Under the pieces are notes generated by a model. It was not told where the DNA came from and ran no database searches. It worked only from the letters and a program-made list of their open reading frames with translations. 9,342 bases of DNA from CAZUHK01 sp964620345 (lineage in GTDB: Bacteria > Planctomycetota > Phycisphaerae > Phycisphaerales > Zrk34): positions 1-9,342 of the forward strand of contig CAZUHK010000134.1 in the NCBI GenBank assembly GCA_964620345.1, given 5' to 3'. Positions within the stretch are counted from its first letter, which is position 1. Every line of letters begins with the position of its first letter. A program made the translations under genes and the position numbers. Shown one piece after another: positions 1-6,200 of the stretch.

Positions 1-443
1 TGGCGGCGGCCAGGCAGATGCACCAGTACAAGCAGCGGCTGCGCGGGCAGTGGGACAAGCTGGCGATCGAGTCGATCGAGGCCGACACCACCGCGCCGCT
101 GGGCGTGGCCAAGCCCCTGTCCGTCGCCGCCGTGGCTAACCTCGGCCAGCTCGAGCCCGCCGACGCCCGGCTTCAGGTGTACTACGGCCCGATGGATTCG
201 CACGGGCAGATCACCGAGGGCCAGGCCGTCGACATGACCCACGATCAATCCCTGGACGACGGGCGTCACCGCTTCGTCGGCGAGCTGACCGTGACCAACT
301 CCGGGCGGCACGGCTTCGCGGTCCGCCTGATTCCCGGCCACGCGCTGATGGCCACCCCCTTCGAGCCGGGCCTGATCATCTGGGACAAACACCACAAGCC
401 CGCCGTCAAGCCCCGCCCCCAACCCGCCGCCGCGGGCGTGTGA
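1..443 (+). CDS. glgP: Alpha-glucan (glycogen/maltodextrin) phosphorylase, C-terminal part
   Basis: This is the 3' end of a gene that begins outside the window. The reading frame is open from base 3 and gives 146 residues before a TGA at 441-443. The visible part resembles the C-terminal beta-rich end of the short bacterial alpha-glucan phosphorylases of family GT35, which split glycogen or maltodextrin with phosphate to give glucose-1-phosphate in the cytoplasm. The resemblance lies in an order of segments I recognise: QYKQRL near the window start, then LGQLEPADARLQVYYGPMD, then GRHRFVGELTV, then GRHGFAVRLIPGHALM, and a final EPGLIIWD. The catalytic lysine and pyridoxal-phosphate site would lie upstream, so activity cannot be judged. 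The last 17 or so residues, rich in Pro, Ala and Lys, form an extension beyond the family core. A strong terminator follows 39 bases after the stop, so the gene probably ends its transcript here. The family call is fairly sure. The exact substrate is not determined. Confidence 0.82.
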   Translation, partial: AAARQMHQYKQRLRGQWDKLAIESIEADTTAPLGVAKPLSVAAVANLGQLEPADARLQVYYGPMDSHGQITEGQAVDMTHDQSLDDGRHRFVGELTVTNSGRHGFAVRLIPGHALMATPFEPGLIIWDKHHKPAVKPRPQPAAAGV

Positions 444-482
444 GCGGCAATCGGCCTGACATCTCAAAGCACGAATCACAAG

Positions 483-511
483 GCCCGCGACGCGAGCGTC
501 GCGGGCTTTTT
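483..511 (+). terminator. Intrinsic terminator after the phosphorylase gene
   Basis: A perfect inverted repeat has arms GCCCGCGACGC (483-493) and GCGTCGCGGGC (496-506) and is followed at once by five T residues (507-511). Folding leaves about 10 pairs and a four-base CGAG loop. This is a textbook rho-independent terminator on the plus strand, placed 39 bases after the phosphorylase stop. On the minus strand there is no T-run after the stem, so it should work in one direction only. Confidence 0.88.
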
Positions 512-534
512 CGATGCGGGCACGCCACCGGGCC

Positions 535-540
535 TAACAT
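535..540 (+). promoter_or_regulatory. Possible -10 element of a leaderless transcript
   Basis: TAACAT at 535-540 fits the TANNNT pattern of an extended-class -10 element. A transcript starting 7 bases downstream would begin exactly at the GTG codon at 547. This would explain why no ribosome-binding site is visible and how the gene could have its own promoter in only 35 bases after a strong terminator. No convincing -35 box is present about 17 bases further upstream. This is an inference from spacing alone. Confidence 0.25.
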
Positions 541-546
541 GGGAAC

Positions 547-996
547 GTGCCGGACTTCGAAATCGACAACCTGCTGCTCATCGTCGTCGGTGGCCAGCTT
601 TGGGCCGAGGCGTCGGATCGGCCGCTGGGCTACCGGTTGCTCGAGTCGGTTCAGGATCAATTGCACCAGCAGGTCGGCTCGACCGACTGGCCGCTGCGGC
701 CGCTTGTATGCACCGACATTCTCTACATGAATCAGGGCGAGTTGCAGCGGCGGCCGACGATCGCGTTGGGCGGGCCGGGCGTCAATGCGGTCAGCGCTTA
801 TCTGTATCAGAAGTTGCCCACGGCCCTGGCGATCGAGGACAAGCTGGTCGTCCAGCTCGACGTCGATTTCGACGACCCGCGCGTGGCGATCTGGGGCGTC
901 GACGCATCGCACACCATCGCGGCGCTCGAACTGTTCGAGCAGAAGTACCTGCCGGAGTACATCAACGCGCTGCTGGAAGAGGCGGCGGAGCAATAG
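547..996 (+). CDS. Uncharacterised 149-residue cytoplasmic protein
   Basis: I do not recognise a named function. The frame has an in-frame TAA at 535-537, so the GTG at 547 is the first usable start and gives 149 residues. No Shine-Dalgarno sequence precedes it. The protein has no signal peptide or membrane segment. The composition is balanced, with no low complexity, which argues for a real gene. Visible hallmarks are LLLIVVGGQLWAEASDRPLGYRL near the N-terminus (residues 9-31), a Cys at 54 in LVCTDILYMN, a glycine motif ALGGPGVNAVSAYL (73-86), LDVDFDDPRVAIWGVD (104-119) and a C-terminal helix LFEQKYLPEYINALLEE. I have the impression of similar conserved hypothetical proteins in Planctomycetota, but this is memory and not a search. 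The gene begins 36 bases after the phosphorylase terminator and runs towards argF. The competing frames over this stretch have low-complexity Arg/Ser-rich translations and look like shadows. Confidence 0.72.
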   Translation: MPDFEIDNLLLIVVGGQLWAEASDRPLGYRLLESVQDQLHQQVGSTDWPLRPLVCTDILYMNQGELQRRPTIALGGPGVNAVSAYLYQKLPTALAIEDKLVVQLDVDFDDPRVAIWGVDASHTIAALELFEQKYLPEYINALLEEAAEQ

Positions 997-1023
997 ATGC
1001 GACAGGGCTGGTCGATGAGAAAG

Positions 1024-1055
1024 CAGAAAAGCAGGAAAACAGGAAAACAGGAAAA
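1024..1055. repeat. CAGGAAAA tandem repeat, about four 8-bp units
   Basis: Three exact copies of CAGGAAAA occur head to tail at 1032-1039, 1040-1047 and 1048-1055. A degenerate copy, CAGAAAAG, precedes them at 1024-1031. The array lies in the gap between two convergent genes, 27 bases after the stop of the upstream gene. It is A-rich on the plus strand and out of keeping with the surrounding GC-rich sequence. It may act as a T-rich tail for minus-strand termination, or it may be a simple slippage repeat. Confidence 0.8.
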
Positions 1056-1071
1056 GCCGAGGCCGGTCGGC
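1052..1071 (-). terminator. Possible intrinsic terminator of argF
   Basis: Read on the minus strand, the sequence after argF contains the short hairpin GCCGA-CCGGCC-TCGGC (1071 to 1056), then TTTT (1055-1052), and then further TTTT runs supplied by the CAGGAAAA repeat. It starts about 37 bases past the argF stop. The stem has only five certain pairs, so it would be weak alone. The succession of T-rich units behind it makes termination plausible. Confidence 0.4.
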
Positions 1072-1108
1072 GCGTGCATCGACGGCTTCCCGGGTTATGG
1101 TGTTTTGA

Positions 1109-2032
1109 TTACCGTCCGCCGATCAACACCGCGAGCAAGCCCTTCTGCGCGTGCAGGCGATTGTGGGCCTGGGCGAACACGCGCGATTGCGGGCCGTCCA
1201 TGACGGGGTTGGTGATCTCCACGCCGCGATGGGCCGGCAGGCAGTGCATGACGATCGCGTGCTCGGGCGCCACGGCGATCAGGCGCTCGTTGACCTGAAA
1301 CGCCGCGAAATCCTGCTCCCGTGCCGCGGCTTCGGCCTCCTGACCCATCGAGACGAACGTATCGCAGTAGATCGCGTCGGCCGCCTGCACCGCGGCGATC
1401 GGATCGTGCGTCTGCCTGACCTCAGCCCCGTCGCAGGCGTTGCGGATGCGCTCCAGTTCCGCCCGCGGCAGCTCGTAGCCCGCCGGCGCGGCGAGGATGA
1501 AGTGAACGCCCAGCTTCGCGCACGCCCAGGCCAGCGACCGCGCGACGTTGTTCCCATCGCCCACGAACGCGACGGTTCGGCCCGAAATATTCTCGCCGAA
1601 CTCATCCTGCAGCGTCATCACGTCCGCCAGGGCCTGGCAGGGGTGGGCCAGGTCGCTGAGCATGTTGATCACCGGCACGTCGCTGTACAACGCGATTTCG
1701 CGCAGCACGTGGTGGTCGTACACCCGCGCGGCGATCGCATGGACCATGCCGTGCAACACCCGCGTGAAGTCGGCCACGCTCTCGCGCTGCCCCAGCCCCA
1801 CGCCGGTCTGATCGAGCACGATCGGCTTGCCGCCCAGCTCGCCCACGGCCAGCTCGAAGCTCACCCGCGTCCGCAGCGATGGCTTCTCGAAATACATCGC
1901 CATCGCCTTGCCCGCGAGCACCGACTCATGCGCCTCACCGGCGCGCCGCTGCGCGCGCAGCCCGCGCCCGACGCTCAGCACGTGCCTCAGCCACGCCGCG
2001 TCGTGGTCTTCGATGTTGATGAAGTGTTTCAT
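1109..2032 (-). CDS. argF: Ornithine carbamoyltransferase
   Basis: The product transfers a carbamoyl group from carbamoyl phosphate to ornithine, giving citrulline in arginine biosynthesis. Motifs in order, numbered from the ATG at 2032: FEKPSLRTRVSFE (carbamoyl-phosphate loop, 48-60), HPCQALAD (130-137), FVGDGNNVARS (156-166), DTFVSMGQEAE (ornithine-binding SMG loop, 224-234), HCLPAHRG (catalytic Cys loop, 263-270) and NRLHAQKGLL near the end. All key residues are present and the length (307) is normal. The Cys in HCLPAHR and the SMG loop separate it from aspartate carbamoyltransferase. An acetyl- or succinylornithine enzyme is less likely but cannot be fully excluded by eye. A GTG at 2053 would add seven residues. 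I prefer the ATG at 2032 because the family typically begins MKHF and GGAG lies 11 bases upstream. The gene follows argB in the same direction after about 160 bases and probably shares its transcript. Confidence 0.93.
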   Translation of the reverse strand: MKHFINIEDHDAAWLRHVLSVGRGLRAQRRAGEAHESVLAGKAMAMYFEKPSLRTRVSFELAVGELGGKPIVLDQTGVGLGQRESVADFTRVLHGMVHAIAARVYDHHVLREIALYSDVPVINMLSDLAHPCQALADVMTLQDEFGENISGRTVAFVGDGNNVARSLAWACAKLGVHFILAAPAGYELPRAELERIRNACDGAEVRQTHDPIAAVQAADAIYCDTFVSMGQEAEAAAREQDFAAFQVNERLIAVAPEHAIVMHCLPAHRGVEITNPVMDGPQSRVFAQAHNRLHAQKGLLAVLIGGR

Positions 2033-2077
2033 GTTGCTGTCTGCTCCGCTCACCCCCGTCCGCCCCCCGCTTTGCTT

Positions 2078-2160
2078 CGTACTCGTACTCTTACTCGTCC
2101 TCGTAATCGAGTATTTCCGCGCTTGATTCGATGGCGAGTACGACGACGAGGACGAGGACG
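2078..2160. repeat. Low-complexity imperfect inverted repeat between argB and argF
   Basis: The left arm (2078-2110) is built from hexamer-like units of the CGTACT/CGTCCT type. The right arm (2128-2160) contains GAGTACGACGACGAGGACG. The right arm, reverse-complemented, matches the left arm at 25 of 33 positions by hand alignment, with a 17-base centre (2111-2127). Transcribed, it could form a long interrupted hairpin between the two arg genes. A separate 7-bp tandem TCGTCGC lies at 2172-2185. CTCGTCGCTC (2171-2180) differs by one base from CTCATCGCTC (2192-2201), which includes the argB stop codon. I see no coding potential in this stretch. Confidence 0.7.
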
Positions 2161-2192
2161 AACAGACCGCCTCGTCGCTCGTCGCTGTTCAC

Positions 2193-3089
2193 TCATCGCT
2201 CTCCGATCACGATCTCCGTGCCGATGCCCTCGCGGCTGAAGATTTCCAGCAGCAGCGAGTGGGGGATGCGGCCGTCGACGATGTGGGTCTTGTTCACACC
2301 GCCGGCCAGCGCGTCGAAGCAGGCCTCGACCTTGGGCAGCATGCCCGATGCGATCACGCCGGTCTCGACCAGTTCTTCGATCTGCCGGCGGGTCAGGTGG
2401 TTCGCGAGGGTGTCGTCGCCCTCGCCGGTGCGGATGCCGTGGGTGTCGCTGACGAGCACGAGCTTCTCGGCCGGCAGCGCCGCGGCGACGTGGCCGGCGA
2501 CCGAATCGGCGTTGATGTTGAGCTTGGCGCCGTGCCGATCGCGTGCGATCGGCGCGATCACCGGGATCTGCCCGGCGCCGGTCAGCGCCCGCAGCAGGTC
2601 GGCGTTGACCCAGTCGACCTCGCCGACGAAGCCGATGTCGATCCGCCGCGGCTTGCCGTGCGCGTCCGGCTCGCCGTCGAGGAAAAGCCGCTTGCCGAAC
2701 ACCGCGCAGCTCGCCAGCGAGTGCAGGCCCATCGCCTCGTGGCCGAACGCGCGGATCCTGTCGACCATGAAAAGGTTGATGTCGTTGACCAGCACGTGCT
2801 CGGCGATGCTCAGCGTGCGGTCGTCGGTGTACCGCCGACCCTGGACGAAGTGGGCTTCGAGACCGGCCTGGGCCATCGCCTTGGTGATGCCCTTGCCCCC
2901 GCCGTGTACCAGGATCGGCCGAAGCCCCACCGCGTCGAGAAAGCACACGTCGCGCAACAGCTCGGTCAGCACGTCCGGCTCGTCCATGATCGATCCGCCG
3001 ACCTTCACCACGATGATCCGCCCCTCGAACTGGCGGATGTAGTGATGGGCCTCGATGAGCACCGCGGCTTTCTGGATCGCTTCCTGCAT
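2193..3089 (-). CDS. argB: Acetylglutamate kinase
   Basis: The product phosphorylates N-acetylglutamate with ATP, the second step of arginine biosynthesis in the cytoplasm, and is often the arginine-feedback-controlled step. The 298 residues cover the whole amino-acid-kinase fold. Visible motifs are VVKVGGSIM (27-35), LVHGGGKGI (60-68, glycine-rich nucleotide and substrate loop), GRRYTD (84-89), KLNINADSVAG (189-199), VSDTHGIRTGEGD (213-225), SGMLPKVEAC (248-257, with the conserved Lys 253) and the C-terminal HIVDGRIPHSLLLEIFSREG (269-288). An N-terminal helix of about 20 residues before the kinase core is present. I did not resolve whether it matches the helix linked to arginine inhibition. 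The ATG at 3089 is preceded by only a weak AGAAG purine stretch about eight bases away. The stop codon and last two sense codons lie inside a short repeat shared with the downstream spacer, so the extreme C-terminus may have been reshaped by it. Confidence 0.95.
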   Translation of the reverse strand: MQEAIQKAAVLIEAHHYIRQFEGRIIVVKVGGSIMDEPDVLTELLRDVCFLDAVGLRPILVHGGGKGITKAMAQAGLEAHFVQGRRYTDDRTLSIAEHVLVNDINLFMVDRIRAFGHEAMGLHSLASCAVFGKRLFLDGEPDAHGKPRRIDIGFVGEVDWVNADLLRALTGAGQIPVIAPIARDRHGAKLNINADSVAGHVAAALPAEKLVLVSDTHGIRTGEGDDTLANHLTRRQIEELVETGVIASGMLPKVEACFDALAGGVNKTHIVDGRIPHSLLLEIFSREGIGTEIVIGER

Positions 3090-3121
3090 GGCCGTTTCTT
3101 CTGGGCAGGGGGAAACTTGCC

Positions 3122-3150
3122 ATGATAGTGATCGCCCGAGGCGGTCACAA
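3122..3150 (-). promoter_or_regulatory. Probable argB(-argF) promoter with a dyad in the spacer
   Basis: On the minus strand a -35 box TTGTGA (3150-3145, four of six consensus positions) and a -10 box TATCAT (3127-3122, five of six) are separated by exactly 17 bases. Transcription would start near 3115, leaving a leader of about 26 bases before the argB ATG. The spacer and the inner -35 bases form an inverted repeat: GTGATCGCC (3128-3136) and GGCGGTCAC (3140-3148), nine pairs with one T-G wobble around a 3-base centre. This geometry suggests an operator as well as a promoter. Confidence 0.55.
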
Positions 3151-3184
3151 TCAACGGCTCGGGGCTTGAACGCTCAATGCAAAG

Positions 3185-3194
3185 GCCACGTGGC
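3185..3194. other. 10-bp perfect palindrome in the smc-argB gap
   Basis: GCCACGTGGC is a perfect palindrome lying 35 bases upstream of the proposed argB -35 box. The gap between smc and argB (3090-3294) otherwise shows only the promoter-like elements described separately. I see no T-tailed terminator for smc in it, so some read-through from smc into argB is possible. The core CACGTG also occurs several times inside genes in this window, so a regulatory role is unproven. Confidence 0.3.
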
Positions 3195-3294
3195 ACGCGG
3201 CAGAATGACGGGGCCAAGCGGAGGACGAGGCGTCGCGCAGGCCGCGTCAATTCGCTTCTTCGAGCGGTTGGAGGGCCACCCGCGCCGCGGCAGA

Positions 3295-6200
3295 TCAGCT
3301 CCCCGCGTCGATTTCCACCGGCTGGTCGGCTTCGAGCATCTCGGCGAGGCGCTGGCGGCGGGTGGGTTTTTCAGCATCGCCTGAGCCGTTGCCGTTGCCG
3401 TTGGGCGGAGCGTGGGCGGCGGTGTCCGACCGCGGGGCTGAAGCCCCGCTCGCCTCGGCTGAAGGCCCGTTCGCTTCGGCTGAAGCCCCGCTCGCCTCGG
3501 CTGTCGCCGCGATGGGCTGATCGGTCGCGCTGCTCTTGATCGAGCCATCGTGGGCGACCTGGTCGAGCTGGACGCTGACGCGGCGGCTCACGCCGCGCTC
3601 CTGCATCGTGATGCCGTAGAGCAGGTCTGCGGCCTGCATCGTGCGCTTGTGGTGGGTGATGACGATGAAGTGGCTCTGATCCAGGAACGAGTGGATGACG
3701 TCGCAGAACCGCTCGACATTGGCTTCGTCCAGCGCCGCGTCCACCTCGTCGAGCACGCAGAAGGGGCTTGGCCGGCTGCGGAAGATCGACAGCAGCAGCG
3801 CGACGGCCACCATCGTGCGCTCCCCGCCGGACAGCAGGTTGATCGACTGCGGCTCCTTGCCCGGGGGCTTGGCGATGATCTCGATCCCCGCTTCGAGCGG
3901 ATCGATGTGGCCTTGCTCGTCGGCGGTGAGCATGAGGTCGGCCCGGCCGCCGCCGAAGAGCTTGCGGAACATCCCGCCGGAGCCGGCGAAGTTGTCGCGG
4001 ATCTGCTTGAACGCCTCCTCGAATCGCGTGCGCGATTCATCGGAGAGGTACTGAATCAGTCGCTCCAGTTCATCGCGGGCCTTGTCGATATCGCTCAGTT
4101 GCTCGGCGAGCTCGGCCTGTTTGGCTTCGAGTTCGGCCTGCTCGTCGATGGCGTTGAGGTTCACGTTGCCCAGACGATCCAGTCGGCCCTGAAGGTCGTG
4201 AATCTCCTCGCGCACCGCGTCCCAATCGGTCTCCAGATCGGGGTTGTGCTCGGCGTAACCGGCGACGACATCGAGCTGCAAATCTTCCGCCGCACGCTGG
4301 ACGAGGTTGTCGCTTCTAACCTCGACCTCGCGCCGGCTCATCTGAAGCTCGTGCGTCTGGTTGTCGATCTGCTCGGCCTGCTTGCGGTAGTGCCCCAGGT
4401 GCTGGGCCAGCTCGGTCACGCGCGATGAGGCGGCGTCGAGCTGCTGCTGGAAACCGGCCAGCTCCTCGTCGGCCGCGGCGATCTGCTCGTCGGCCTCGCC
4501 GATGCGCTGGTCGCATTCTTCGAGCGCCTGCTCGAACGACCCGATGCGCGAGCGGTGATGCTCGATCTGCCCGGCCAGCTCATCGCTGACGCGGCCGGCG
4601 TCGGCCAGGGCGATCTCGAGCTGCCGAAGCTGCTTCTGCGCCGCGGTGATCTGCTCGCTGAGCTTGCTGGCCTCGATGCGGGCGTCGGTGAACCGCTCCT
4701 GGGCCGACTCGGCCTGTGCCGCCAGGTCGGCGATCTGCCGCTCCAGCTCGGCGGCGCGTTGGCGCGATGCTTCGGCCTCGGCCTCGACGCGCTGGGCTTC
4801 CTGTTCGTGCTCACGCTTCTGGGCGTCGGCCTGCTGAAGCTGTGCGTGAATCTGCTCGACTTCCCTGGAGATGACCGGCTGCTCCTGCTCGATCCGCCCG
4901 ACCGCCGCGTCGTACTGCTCGATGCGGCTGGTCAGTTCGACCTTGATCGTGCTGGATTCGTAGATCGCGGTGCGCAGCTCCTGCTGCACCTTCTCCACGT
5001 GCGACGCCCGGTCGGATAGCTGGGCCAGGTCGGTCTGGTCGGCGTTGATCTGGTAGTCGAGGTCGCCGATGCGGTCGGCCAGGTCGGCCAGCTCGGTGCG
5101 GCGGCTGATCAGGCCCGTGCCGCTGCCGGTCTGCATGGGGCCCACGATCGCCCTGCCGTCGGTCTCCAGCACCTCGCCGACGGTGGTGACCAGGCGGTAG
5201 CCGGCCGGCAGGGCGTGGCGCATCCGACGTGCCGCGGCCAAATCGGCCACGGCGAGGGTGCGGCCCAGCAGCTTCCAGACCAGCGGGCCCAGCCGCGGCT
5301 CGTAGCGGATCAGATCCTGCACCCGCCGCACCGTCACCCCCAGCTTCGCCGCGATGCGATCGACCATCGCCTGCTCGTCGCTGACCAGCGGCGGCATCTG
5401 GTCGATCGCCAGGAACGTCACCCGCCCGGCCAGCGAATCCAGGGCGCCCGGCGTGTCGGCCAGGTCGCCCAACTGTTCGACGATGAGCGATTGCTCGTAG
5501 CCGCCCAGCGCCGCTTCGACCACCGCCGCGTGCTCGACATCGGTGTCGATCAGGTCGGCCAGCAGGCCCATCACGCAGCGGTACTCGTTGCCCGTGCCGT
5601 TGGCGGCCTTTCGCGCGAGCACGGCCTTGACCGCCTCATCCACGCCCGACTGGCTACGCTCCAACTCATCGAGCGTGCGCCAGCGGCTGTGCAAGCTGGT
5701 GCGCTGCTCCTTGTGCTCGGCCAGGCGGTGGGTCAGTTGCCGTTGCTCGGCGGACAGTTGATCGCCGGCGGCTTTCTGCTGTTCGAGCTTGGCCGTCTCC
5801 TGCTCGATCAGATGTCTGGCCTGATCGAGCTGTTCCTGCGCCTCGTCGCGCGATGAAAGCAGGCGCGACAGCTCGCCGCCCAGTTCGTCGGCCCGGTCGC
5901 TGAGCTTGTCGCGCTGGCCCTTGAGGTTCTGCTCCTGGGCGTCGAGCGCGGTGATGCGGTTGTGCAGGTCGGTCGTGGCGCGCAGCAGGTTGCCGATGCC
6001 GGCCTTCTCGTCCTCGAGCGCCGCCTGGGCTTCGTTCAATTCGTGCTGGCGAGCCCGCTGCTCGGCCGCGGCGGTTTCGATGCGCTGCTCGGCCTGGTCG
6101 AGCTGCCGGTTGAGCTGATCGATCTGCTCGCCCTGCTCGTCGATCTGTTCACGGCGCTCGGTCGCCTGTTCTTCGAGGCCGGCCTTGCGCTGCTCGTCGC

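Noticed and set aside
1109..2053. GTG at 2053 as the argF start.
   Set aside because: It adds seven residues not typical of the family and lacks a good ribosome-binding site, while the ATG at 2032 begins MKHF and has GGAG upstream. It remains possible.
2050..3123. A 357-codon minus-strand frame overlapping argB, and a matching plus-strand frame at 2259-3125.
   Set aside because: Both are Arg/Gly or Asp/Val-biased frame shadows of argB, whose motifs are complete in the chosen frame.
3185..3194. CACGTG cores at similar distances upstream of the argB promoter and the FlgI-like promoter (9241-9246), suggesting a shared regulator.
   Set aside because: CACGTG also occurs several times inside argF, argB and smc, as base composition predicts, and the flanks of the two sites differ.
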